A stretch of DNA of 7,894 nt from Acidobacteriota bacterium (GCA_019239815.1 JAFAZL010000977.1:1-7894), one strand, 5' to 3'; positions 1-6,540 are shown, counted from the first letter of the stretch. A program made the numbers and translations. Notes: a model not told the origin generated them from the sequence alone.

Positions 1-832
1 CGACGTGCTCCAGCGCAAGCGTATTCACCTGCGAATCGTAGACATAACAGAGAGACTTTGCCGGCGCCGCGTCCCCGCCGCTCGTTGAGCCCCCGCGCAC
101 TGCGCCATCCGCCAACTGCGCGACCGCTTCCAGAAATCCTCCCGCTCGCGCGCATCCGCCAGCATCTTCCAAGACTCGCGTCGGCTTCTCCGCCGACGTC
201 AATTTCCCAAGGATCACCTGCTCCGCCTCCGGATACTGATGCAGCGTGTAATCCTGATCCGACGCGAGCGGCACAACCAGCGATCGCGCATACCCGCTTT
301 CCACCTGGCTCACAATTCCCTTGAATTGATGCGCACCGCCCGATTTCTCTTTCTTCAATTCGTCCTGCATCTCCGAGACCGATTTGCCCGTGGACGATTT
401 CATGAATCCAAAAAACGTGCTCGCAACAACGTCATCTCCGCCAAAATCACCCGACCCTTCCGCACCAACCGGCCCTTTATGCCACACCGCTTCCGTGCCC
501 GCGCCCCAGCGATTGATCCCCCGCGGCGCCTTCGCTGGATCGGATCCAAAAAGAATCTGCAACATTTCCTCGCGCGGGTCGTTCGCCGCAGCCCCGCGCC
601 GAATGTATCCGCCGCCGACGTCATCTTTTCCGGCCCAGAAAAACAGCAACCGCACGCGGGCGGTCATTTCATAGTCGTATTGCACGGCGTTTCGTGAGGC
701 GGCGTGTATCCAGCTCAGCGACTCGGCGATGGGTGCGCGTACCATGCTCGAAGAGGTCGACGTCTGCGCAGCGGAAGGAAAAATAAGCAATAACAGAGCA
801 AGGAGCGTTCGCGGCCGCCACAATTTCTTCAT
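1..832 (-). CDS. Secreted protein of unknown function (C-terminus beyond the window edge)
   Basis: One uninterrupted minus-strand frame runs from ATG at 832 to the window edge, giving 277 codons and no stop, so the C-terminus is missing. Residues 1-22 form a clear Sec signal peptide: basic start MKKLWRPR, hydrophobic run LLALLLLIF, and a probable signal peptidase I site after SAA (20-22). There is no lipobox cysteine. The mature part has an aromatic/glycine segment (RLLFFWAGKDDVGGGYIRRG, 61-80), an acidic glycine-rich patch (about 122-134), a charged helix (about 150-165, ELKKEK) and a glycine-rich stretch (247-256). Two cysteines (227, 262) could form a disulfide outside the cytoplasm. I see no catalytic motif. 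The FWAGKDDVGGGYI segment resembles conserved acidobacterial hypotheticals I remember, but no function is known to me. No clear Shine-Dalgarno precedes the start; the signal peptide supports this ATG. It is transcribed divergently from the glycosyltransferase cassette. Confidence 0.8.
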   Translation of the reverse strand, partial: MKKLWRPRTLLALLLLIFPSAAQTSTSSSMVRAPIAESLSWIHAASRNAVQYDYEMTARVRLLFFWAGKDDVGGGYIRRGAAANDPREEMLQILFGSDPAKAPRGINRWGAGTEAVWHKGPVGAEGSGDFGGDDVVASTFFGFMKSSTGKSVSEMQDELKKEKSGGAHQFKGIVSQVESGYARSLVVPLASDQDYTLHQYPEAEQVILGKLTSAEKPTRVLEDAGGCARAGGFLEAVAQLADGAVRGGSTSGGDAAPAKSLCYVYDSQVNTLALEHV

Positions 833-833
833 G

Positions 834-890
834 GGCGGACCGCCGAGTGCCGGGATGGGCAGAAGGCTGGCTTCACGTGCGCCCATCCTG
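834..890 (-). promoter_or_regulatory. Structured 5' leader of the secreted-protein gene
   Basis: Two inverted repeats lie just upstream of the ATG at 832. GGATGGGC (853-860) and GCCCATCC (881-888) are perfect 8-bp arms, extendable to 10 bp with one G-T pair. They enclose a 20-nt loop that holds a smaller GAAG/CTTC pairing (862-865 with 871-874). Next to the start codon, GGCGG (834-838) and CCGCC (840-844) form a near-palindrome around one base. In the minus-strand transcript these would form a hairpin ending about 20 nt before the start and a small GC hairpin touching it. No Shine-Dalgarno is visible between them. A regulatory role is inference; the repeats are directly seen. Confidence 0.4.
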
Positions 891-912
891 CCCCGATACT
901 GTTACGCAAATT

Positions 913-942
913 TTGACGCAGAATTAGATTAACAAAAATAAT
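913..942 (+). promoter_or_regulatory. Putative sigma-70-type promoter for the glycosyltransferase cassette
   Basis: TTGACG (913-918, five of six bases of the -35 consensus) is followed after 18 bp by AATAAT (937-942, five of six bases of the -10 consensus). The region is strikingly AT-rich against its surroundings, and it is the only such stretch before the plus-strand genes. Transcription would begin near 949, about 35 nt before the GTG at 984. I found no comparably good divergent promoter on the minus strand; TCTAAT-like elements exist there without a matching -35. Confidence 0.5.
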
Positions 943-943
943 T

Positions 944-962
944 TTGTAATAAGGCATTACAA
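944..962. promoter_or_regulatory. Operator-like perfect dyad beside the promoter
   Basis: TTGTAAT (944-950) and ATTACAA (956-962) are a perfect 7-bp inverted repeat around AAGGC. The dyad begins right after the putative -10 box and covers the expected transcription start, the usual place for a repressor site. Its size and AT-rich arms fit binding by a homodimeric winged-helix regulator (MarR- or PadR-like), but no regulator gene is in the window and the family is a guess. It could also fold as a short hairpin at the 5' end of the transcript. Confidence 0.45.
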
Positions 963-983
963 GCCCCCATCGTAGGCTTAGAT

Positions 984-1655
984 GTGCCCACCTCGTCTTC
1001 GACGACACAAATTTACGTGCCAACGGCGGCGCGTTCCGGCCGGCCGACGCCCACTCCACCGGTCGCAACCGCGCCATCCGCAGACAGACACACTACCGTT
1101 CGCGATGCATTTCTGGGATTGCTGCGCGAACCGGTGCAGAGGCTGATTTATCGCTGGAATTGGAAGTCGGCAGTGCTCAGCTCACTGCTGCGGGCCTCCC
1201 TCTTCTTCGCCACAAATCTCACAGCCGGATTGCCTGCGGCTTTTGCCGCGATGCGAACCGAACTCGTGTTCCGCGCGATCACTTCGGGCTTCTACGGCGC
1301 TCTGACAGAAAATTTCCGCGACGCCGAACCGCCTTGGGCGGCAGCAATCACAGTGATGATCCTGCTGCCTATCGCGAATCACTCCATCGAGTTCGTCGTG
1401 CACTGGCTGCGCGGCACGCGCAATCTCGCATCGAGCATCCTCGCGTCGATGGTCCTTACAGCGTTTTCAACGCTCTTCAATCTCTTTGTAATGCGGCGTG
1501 GGGCCTTGATCGTTGGAGAAGGCCGCCGGTCGTTGACATCGGACCTGACCCAAATGCCCCGGCTCATTGGCGCATTCTGTTTGCTGCTCCCGCGCTACTG
1601 CTACCGTAAATTCCGTGAGCGCCGCGACGGCGACCCGTCGCAACGACCGCGATGA
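984..1655 (+). CDS. Multi-pass membrane protein of unknown function
   Basis: The predicted protein has 223 residues and I do not recognise its family. Residues 1-38 are rich in Pro, Thr and Ser and probably disordered. The rest holds hydrophobic segments at about 63-90 (an amphipathic or membrane helix pair with FFATNLTAG), 117-138 (AAAITVMILLPIA), 148-170 (LASSILASMVLTAF) and 191-203 (LIGAFCLLL), followed by a basic C-terminus (RKFRERR). This suggests an inner-membrane protein with about four passes. The start is GTG at 984, after a weak AGG at 974-976; a GTG at 1017 is the nearest in-frame alternative. The last codon and stop overlap the next gene's ATG (ATGA, 1652-1655), so it is probably translationally coupled to the glycosyltransferase. 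A role as membrane partner, anchor or exporter for the cassette's glycoconjugate is inference from position only. Confidence 0.75.
   Translation: MPTSSSTTQIYVPTAARSGRPTPTPPVATAPSADRHTTVRDAFLGLLREPVQRLIYRWNWKSAVLSSLLRASLFFATNLTAGLPAAFAAMRTELVFRAITSGFYGALTENFRDAEPPWAAAITVMILLPIANHSIEFVVHWLRGTRNLASSILASMVLTAFSTLFNLFVMRRGALIVGEGRRSLTSDLTQMPRLIGAFCLLLPRYCYRKFRERRDGDPSQRPR
1624..1641 (+). promoter_or_regulatory. Stable hairpin ahead of the first glycosyltransferase start
   Basis: GCGACGG (1624-1630) and CCGTCGC (1635-1641) are perfect 7-bp arms around the 4-nt loop CGAC, inside the 3' end of the membrane-protein gene. The hairpin ends 10 nt before the ATG at 1652, where a Shine-Dalgarno would normally lie, and no Shine-Dalgarno is visible there. 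With the ATGA overlap, this fits translation that depends on ribosomes arriving from the upstream gene. It may also be a by-product of coding Arg/Asp-rich residues. Confidence 0.4.
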
Positions 1656-2974
1656 GCATCAAGACGCTCCACATCACAAATTCCTTCCACTCTTCTTCCG
1701 GTGGAATTCGCACTTTCTATAACGCGATGCTAGAAGCCGCGAATCGTCACCGCCGACACGTGCGTCTCGTCGTCCCCGCAGCGGAAACACGTTCCGAAGC
1801 CGTCGGCGACTTCGGACGAATCTATTACATCGCCGCGCCCCGTTCACCCGTCATCGATTCGCGTTATCGATGGATGCTGCCCCATCTCTACGCATGGCGT
1901 TATAAGAGTCCGCTGCGCCGCATCTTCGCTGAGGAGCGACCCGAACTCGTCGAAGTGTGCGACAAATTCTGGCTCCTGTATCTTTCGGGTGTTCTTCGTC
2001 GTGGCTGGATCCCGGGCGTTCCGGTTCCAGTGATTGTCGGCCTCACTTGTGAACGGCTCGACGCCAACATGCGCACGTTTATCAGCGATGGCCGCGTGAC
2101 GCGGTTCGTCTGCGAACGCTATATGCGGCTGTGCTACGTGCCTCGATTCGATTTTCACATTGCGGTGTCGGACTATATTGCGGCGGAAATTCGGCGACTG
2201 CTGCCGCATCGGCTGTCGAACCGTCTGCACGTTTGCCCGATGGGTGTCGACTACGAAGCTCTGTCGGACGCGAAAAATCCCCGCGAAAAACGGAACGCAA
2301 TTTTGCGGAGTTTTCCACAGGCGGTCTCAGAAAATACCGGCGCACAAAAACTCTGCCTGACTGTCTATGCCGGCAGGCTGTCTCAAGAAAAGAATCTCTT
2401 ACTGCTTTCTGCTGTGTTGGCCAGCCTCATTCGCAATCCAGGCGGCGTCGACTATCGCCTTGTTGTTGCCGGTGAAGGTCCGTGCGCGGAGGAGTTGCGA
2501 GCATCGTTGGAAGCAAGTGCTCCTGGACAATTCGTTTTCCTCGGTCAACAAAACTGCGAGCAACTGATCGAGCTTTACCATGCCGCCGATGTGTTTTTGC
2601 ACCCGAATGCGAACGAACCATACGGCCTCGCTCCACTCGAAGCGATGGCCGCGGGTTTGCCGCTCGTCGCGCCGGCGTCGGGTGGCGTTCTGACATATGC
2701 CACGCGCGAAAACTCATGGCTCGCGCACGGCGGCGCCGAGTCTTTCGCCGAAGCCATTCGCGCCATCATGTCCGATCCGGTCACTCGCGCACGCAAAGTC
2801 GAGAGCGCTCGCGCGACCGCCGCTCAACTTTCGTGGACCAAGGTCACCGCAAACTATTTCCGGCTCTATGACGAATTTCACGCCAGCTTCGTCAGCGATT
2901 TCTCTCCCACCATCGCCGTCGACACAACGGGCGTCGCCGGAAGCGCGCTGTCGCACCCGCCTTCTGTGTCGTAA
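1652..2974 (+). CDS. GT4-family glycosyltransferase (group 1, GT-B fold)
   Basis: This 440-residue cytoplasmic enzyme transfers a sugar from an activated nucleotide donor with retention of configuration. The N-terminal Rossmann domain starts HITNSFHSSSGGIRTF, with the acceptor-side Gly-Gly loop at 17-18. The domain junction has VSDYIAAEI (172-180) and PMGVD (196-200). The C-terminal donor domain has YAGRLSQEKNL (239-249; Arg242 and Lys247 are the usual diphosphate contacts), VVAGEGP (271-277), and AADVFLHP followed by EPYGLAPLE, the family EX7E motif (Glu322 and Glu330), then AAGLPLVAPASGG. Length is typical; the last 25 residues are a low-complexity tail. The ATG overlaps the previous stop by 4 nt and lacks its own Shine-Dalgarno. 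Family membership is secure; donor, acceptor and product cannot be read from the sequence. Lipid or polysaccharide glycosylation is the likely setting. Confidence 0.93.
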   Translation: MSIKTLHITNSFHSSSGGIRTFYNAMLEAANRHRRHVRLVVPAAETRSEAVGDFGRIYYIAAPRSPVIDSRYRWMLPHLYAWRYKSPLRRIFAEERPELVEVCDKFWLLYLSGVLRRGWIPGVPVPVIVGLTCERLDANMRTFISDGRVTRFVCERYMRLCYVPRFDFHIAVSDYIAAEIRRLLPHRLSNRLHVCPMGVDYEALSDAKNPREKRNAILRSFPQAVSENTGAQKLCLTVYAGRLSQEKNLLLLSAVLASLIRNPGGVDYRLVVAGEGPCAEELRASLEASAPGQFVFLGQQNCEQLIELYHAADVFLHPNANEPYGLAPLEAMAAGLPLVAPASGGVLTYATRENSWLAHGGAESFAEAIRAIMSDPVTRARKVESARATAAQLSWTKVTANYFRLYDEFHASFVSDFSPTIAVDTTGVAGSALSHPPSVS

Positions 2975-3028
2975 CCATTACGCCGCCTGAGCTAAATCTT
3001 CGACATCGCGTCACGCGGCGGTAACACG

Positions 3029-3062
3029 GCCTCCGTAGCGTCGAGTCAACGACCAAGGAGGC
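3029..3062 (+). promoter_or_regulatory. Possible Shine-Dalgarno-masking hairpin before the PHP gene
   Basis: The 91-nt gap before the PHP gene ends in a strong Shine-Dalgarno, AAGGAGG at 3055-3061, four bases before the ATG at 3066. GCCTCC (3029-3034) is perfectly complementary to GGAGGC (3057-3062), and a second 4-bp pairing, GTCG/CGAC (3040-3043 with 3050-3053), nests inside. Folded this way the Shine-Dalgarno would be hidden. Upstream, TTACGCCGC (2979-2987) and GCGGCGGTAA (3015-3024) pair with one bulge. No T-tract follows, so I do not call a terminator. Confidence 0.35.
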
Positions 3063-3065
3063 GCG

Positions 3066-4214
3066 ATGCCCTACGCCGAAACTCTGGTTCAGAAGTTCGA
3101 TCGGTCACAGTTTTCTCCGAGATTTCGCGCAGGTGTTTCACTGCACAGCCACACGATGCATTCGCGCGAATATCTCGGGGCACTCCCGCGCTATCTCACG
3201 CATATTCCGATCGCGTCGTACATCATCGAGCGCGAAGTTGGCCGTGTGCACCTTCTCACCCACCGCGTGTTCGATTTCCGGCGCATGTATTGGACGCCGC
3301 CGCTGTCTCCTCGCGAGGCTTTCGAACTGGAACAAAAACAAGTCGAAGAGTCGTTTGGATTGTCCGCGCTGGTGTCGCTTTCCGATCATGACAGCATCGA
3401 GGCCGGCCTAGGATTGCGCACGTTGTCGCAATTTCCGCAAGCGGACCGCACGCCGATTTCCGTCGAATGGACCGTGCCGTACGAACAAACAGTCTTTCAC
3501 TTCGGCATCCACAATCTTCCACTCACTCGCGCGAAATCGTGGATGGACGAACTCGCGAGCTATACGGCAAATCCATATCAGCCGCGTCTGCGTGAACTTT
3601 TGCATGGGCTCAGCCGCGAGCCTGACACTCTGCTCGTCTTCAACCATCCGTTTTGGGACGTCGAAAACACTGGGACATCGCAGCAACATCGAGACTGCAT
3701 TGCGATTTTCCTGCAAAAGTACGGGCACATGATTCACGCACTTGAACTCAATGGCATGCGATCGCGCAAGGAAAACAAGATGGTCTTGGAGCTTGCGGAA
3801 ACTGTCGACATGCCGGTGGTTGCGGGCGGCGATCGCCACGGCTGCGAGCCAAATGCCGTGCTGAATCTTACTGGGGCGACAACGTTCGCGGAGTTCGCCG
3901 AAGAAATTCGCGTCGACCGGCACAGTCATGTCGTCCTGATGCCGCAATATTTCGAGCCGCTGCGTCATCGCATCCTGGAAAGCGCGTGGCATGCGCTTTG
4001 CGATGCTCCCGGTGAATTCGGCCGCCGTCATTGGATGTCGCGCATCTTCATCGAAGGCGACGACGGCTCGACGCGCCCGGTTTCCGAGTTTACTGGTACA
4101 CGATTTCAGTCGCTCGTAGACAAATTTCGTTGGGTCATGGCGTTTCTCGTGAGCCCTCAAGTTCGGCCCGCGGTGCGGCTCGCATTTCTCGGCCAAGAGG
4201 ACGGTGGGCTGTGA
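3066..4214 (+). CDS. PHP-superfamily metal-dependent phosphoesterase
   Basis: This 382-residue protein carries the ligand set of the PHP (polymerase and histidinol phosphatase) superfamily, which hydrolyses phosphoester bonds with a cluster of up to three metals. The visible motifs in order are: HSH in VSLHSHT (His27, His29); SLSDHDS (Asp107, His108); Glu134 in SVEWT with His149 in FHFGIH; His194 in FNHPFWD; and GGDRHG (Asp256, His258). All nine usual positions are filled, so it should be active. It lacks a signal peptide and membrane segments. An insertion between the first two motifs (about residues 35-95) and about 120 residues after the last motif make it longer than stand-alone PHP phosphatases such as the TrpH/YciV type, suggesting a distinct subfamily. 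It lies between two glycosyltransferases and overlaps the second by 4 nt, which suggests a phosphorylated sugar, polyol or lipid intermediate as substrate. That substrate is inference. Confidence 0.88.
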   Translation: MPYAETLVQKFDRSQFSPRFRAGVSLHSHTMHSREYLGALPRYLTHIPIASYIIEREVGRVHLLTHRVFDFRRMYWTPPLSPREAFELEQKQVEESFGLSALVSLSDHDSIEAGLGLRTLSQFPQADRTPISVEWTVPYEQTVFHFGIHNLPLTRAKSWMDELASYTANPYQPRLRELLHGLSREPDTLLVFNHPFWDVENTGTSQQHRDCIAIFLQKYGHMIHALELNGMRSRKENKMVLELAETVDMPVVAGGDRHGCEPNAVLNLTGATTFAEFAEEIRVDRHSHVVLMPQYFEPLRHRILESAWHALCDAPGEFGRRHWMSRIFIEGDDGSTRPVSEFTGTRFQSLVDKFRWVMAFLVSPQVRPAVRLAFLGQEDGGL

Positions 4215-5470
4215 TCGCGCAGCAAACGATCGCTTCTCGCACCGGCTCGCATCCACGGGTAGCGTTTTTCTGCGAAACGTTCAATGAGATCAATGGAGTT
4301 GCACTTACCGCGCGCCAGTTTGCCGATTTTGCCGCTCGACACGAGCGTCCGTTCCTCTCGGTTCATTCCGGACCGGAGCTCGCACATCGCGCGGAAGGTT
4401 CGGTGCGGCACCTCGAGCTCCCTCGCAGCCGCGCGAGTTTTGGCATTGAGCGCGATCTGAGCTACGACCTCTTCTTGTGGCGCCACACAAAGTACGTGCG
4501 GAAGGTACTTGAGGAGTTCCGGCCTGACGTGATTCACGTCACGAGCCCCGGCGAGTTCGGCCAGCTTGGCGCGTTGCTTTCGCACACCATGAGGATTCCG
4601 CTCGTGGCCTCTTGGCATACGAATCTCCATCAATTCGCGGCGCGCCGGCTGAGCAAATTGCTCGCGTTTCTGCCGGAAGACTGGACCGAACGCGCCAGTG
4701 CGTGGGCGGAAGATGCTGCGCTGGTTCCGATACTTCGCTTTTATCGCATCGCGCGCGCAACTCTTGCACCGACACAGGAACAAGTGCGCTGGCTCGAAAA
4801 CGCGACGCGCAGAGCGTCGTTTCTGATGCCGCGTGGGGTTGATTGTTCGCTTTTCAATCCGCTGCATCGCACCGTATGCGATAAGTTTCTCCGGATCGGG
4901 TACGTGGGGCGGGTCACTCCCGAAAAGCGCGTGAGATTTCTCGCCGACATCGAAAAGGCTTTGCTTACCGCTGGCGTGGGGCGATTTGAGATTTCGGTTG
5001 TCGGCGACGGAAGCGAGCGGACCTGGCTGCAACAAAATCTGCGGCACGGCGTTCTGGCGGGTATCCTGCGTGGGCACTTTCTTGCCGAGGCGTATGCCAA
5101 CATGGATTTGTTTGTGTTTCCGTCGCGCACCGACACGTTCGGCAACGTGATTCAGGAAGCGGCGGCATCCGGCGTTCCCGCGATTGTGACTTCAGAGGGC
5201 GGGCCGAAGGACCTCGTGACACATGGTGTGACAGGATTTGTTGCCGGCAACGACGCCGAGTTTCTGCACAGAGTTGTCGAGCTTGCTCGTGCGCCAGAGC
5301 GCCTGTGCAGAATGGGTGAAGCTGCGCGCGAACGCGTGCTTAGCGCGTCCTGGGATGCGGCGTTTGAGATGACTTACACCGCCTATCGGTACTGTTTGAG
5401 AAAACAGGAAGCGATCGGACCGGCCGGAGGTTCCGGCATTCTCGCTCACACGGAAGTGCCCGCGGCTTAG
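4211..5470 (+). CDS. GT4-family glycosyltransferase, MgtA/SQD2-like
   Basis: I start this gene at GTG 4211, giving 419 residues. The GTG overlaps the PHP stop (GTGA, 4211-4214) and follows AAGAGGA (4195-4201) by nine bases. A much earlier in-frame ATG (4031) would add 60 unrelated Arg/Ser-rich residues inside the PHP gene. The family N-terminus RVAFFCETFNEINGVA begins at residue 16, right after the chosen start. Other motifs are HVTSPGEFGQLG (109-120), SWHTNLHQF (134-142), APTQEQVRWL (186-195), RGVD (208-211), YVGRVTPEKRV (231-241; Arg234, Lys239), VVGDGSE (263-269), and FPSRTDTFGNVIQEAAASG (303-321), where Asp308 replaces the first Glu of EX7E and Glu316 is kept, as is common in this subgroup. 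Related enzymes are alpha-mannosyl-, glucuronosyl- or sulfoquinovosyl-transferases acting on diacylglycerol or other lipids, so a glycolipid product is plausible. The exact donor is unknown. Confidence 0.92.
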   Translation: MIAQQTIASRTGSHPRVAFFCETFNEINGVALTARQFADFAARHERPFLSVHSGPELAHRAEGSVRHLELPRSRASFGIERDLSYDLFLWRHTKYVRKVLEEFRPDVIHVTSPGEFGQLGALLSHTMRIPLVASWHTNLHQFAARRLSKLLAFLPEDWTERASAWAEDAALVPILRFYRIARATLAPTQEQVRWLENATRRASFLMPRGVDCSLFNPLHRTVCDKFLRIGYVGRVTPEKRVRFLADIEKALLTAGVGRFEISVVGDGSERTWLQQNLRHGVLAGILRGHFLAEAYANMDLFVFPSRTDTFGNVIQEAAASGVPAIVTSEGGPKDLVTHGVTGFVAGNDAEFLHRVVELARAPERLCRMGEAARERVLSASWDAAFEMTYTAYRYCLRKQEAIGPAGGSGILAHTEVPAA

Positions 5471-5523
5471 CGATCGCTTTACGCTGTGGTTCGGATTTCC
5501 TTCCATCATTCGGCCTACTTGGA

Positions 5524-6540
5524 TTACTTCACGATAGCGATCTTCTGTCCGTCATGTGCGAAATCGACCGGTCCCGCGTATGAAGCGCGGATCGAACGCA
5601 GTACTTCGGCTTGATGATTTTCGACGACAGGAGGGATGTGGCTGAGCAGAACGTGTTTCGCATTCGCGGCCTTCGCCGCCTCGCCGAGTTGTTTGGGTGG
5701 TGTGTGGAGCGTCAGCAGAATCGCCGGCGTGTCGGGCGGATCGAGAATCGCCGCATGCACGACCAGCAAATCGGTGTCTTTCGCGAGCTTCTCGAGGTTG
5801 CTGAGCGCCGATGCGTCCATGTCGCCCGCGAACGTTATGCTCTGATCCTTGAACGCAACACGATACGCAACGGAAGGGCAGTCGCCGTGATGCGTTGCGA
5901 CTTCGCGAATGTGTAGATCGCCTTCGGCGAAGATTTCCCTTTCCGGTGTATTGAGCGCGTTTGGAAGATCTTTCCCGTCGATTGTCTCTTCGACGCCAAA
6001 GCCTCTTTGGTATTGGTAAATTCCAGCGCGATTGAAAATTAGGTTCAGAAACTTCGTTGTGCTCGGAAATTCACCGCCGCCGTCCGGGCCGAATACGTGG
6101 TACGTGATCGGATCGTCGGCGGATAGCGATCGTGCATTGAAAACGGATGGAAGGTCGGCGCTGTGATCGATGTGAAGATGCGTCAGCAGCACGACGTCCA
6201 TTTTGTCCAGGTCAAGATTTAGCTTACCGATTTCGACGAAAGCGCCGGAGCCCGCATCAACAAGAACTCGTGGCACACCCGCGATCAAAACCATATAGCT
6301 TGTTTCGCCGCGGCCGTCGGCACGAGGTCCGCCTGAACCGAGGACGACCAACTCCATCGCAGGCTGCTCATGCGCAACGGTGCGATTTGCCACGGCCGCA
6401 CGTTTCGTTCCAGTCTGATTCTTTGTTCCAGGTTGCTGATCCACTGCTTCGGGAGTATTCAACCCAGCGGAGATCACACTTGCCGCTAACAAGGCGAACG
6501 ATAGCGAAGCGAGAACGCGCAAGGTGCGAACGCCTACCAT
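5524..6540 (-). CDS. Secreted metallo-beta-lactamase-fold hydrolase (RNase Z/arylsulfatase-like)
   Basis: The 338-residue protein starts with a hydrophobic segment (VLASLSFALLAASVISAG, about 9-26) that looks like a signal peptide or N-terminal anchor. A low-complexity linker follows (30-60). The hydrolase domain begins at MELVVLGSGGPRADG. The zinc motif THLHIDHSAD gives His121, His123, Asp125 and His126. Further ligands are His217 or 218 in ATHHGD, Asp240 in FAGDMDAS and His301 in LLSHIPP, so the dinuclear site appears complete. Relatives of this layout include RNase Z, arylsulfatase-type and cyclic-nucleotide hydrolases; secretion argues against tRNA processing, and the substrate is unknown. 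I choose ATG 6540 because GGAG (6550-6553) lies nine bases upstream; an in-frame TTG at 6555 would add five residues and lacks a site. It lies 60 nt downstream of asd on the same strand and probably shares its transcript. Confidence 0.88.
   Translation of the reverse strand: MVGVRTLRVLASLSFALLAASVISAGLNTPEAVDQQPGTKNQTGTKRAAVANRTVAHEQPAMELVVLGSGGPRADGRGETSYMVLIAGVPRVLVDAGSGAFVEIGKLNLDLDKMDVVLLTHLHIDHSADLPSVFNARSLSADDPITYHVFGPDGGGEFPSTTKFLNLIFNRAGIYQYQRGFGVEETIDGKDLPNALNTPEREIFAEGDLHIREVATHHGDCPSVAYRVAFKDQSITFAGDMDASALSNLEKLAKDTDLLVVHAAILDPPDTPAILLTLHTPPKQLGEAAKAANAKHVLLSHIPPVVENHQAEVLRSIRASYAGPVDFAHDGQKIAIVK

Noticed and set aside
400..624. A short minus-strand frame inside the secreted-protein gene, at first suggesting a frameshift in that gene.
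   Set aside because: Codon-by-codon reading from ATG 832 gives one uninterrupted frame to the window edge, so the gene is intact and the short frame is a shadow.
2979..3024. A bulged inverted repeat after the first glycosyltransferase, as a possible terminator.
   Set aside because: The loop is long, the stem has a bulge, and no T-tract follows. The genes on both sides appear to belong to one unit.
4031..4210. A longer N-terminus for the second glycosyltransferase from ATG 4031.
   Set aside because: These 60 residues lie inside the PHP gene in another frame and have no family counterpart. GTG 4211 has a Shine-Dalgarno and begins just before the conserved GT-B fold.
3408..4256. A 282-codon open frame antisense to the PHP gene.
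   Set aside because: It lies wholly opposite a gene with all its catalytic motifs, has no recognisable domain, and reads as Arg/Val-rich shadow protein.
4157..5077. A 306-codon open frame antisense to the second glycosyltransferase.
   Set aside because: It has no motifs and basic, irregular composition. It is explained by the GC-rich codon use of the sense gene.
5469..5523. The palindrome AGCGATCGCT followed by TTT at the end of the cassette, as a possible terminator.
   Set aside because: A 10-base palindrome leaves at most a 3-bp stem once a loop is allowed, and there is no real T-tract. It is better counted among the GCGATCGC copies.
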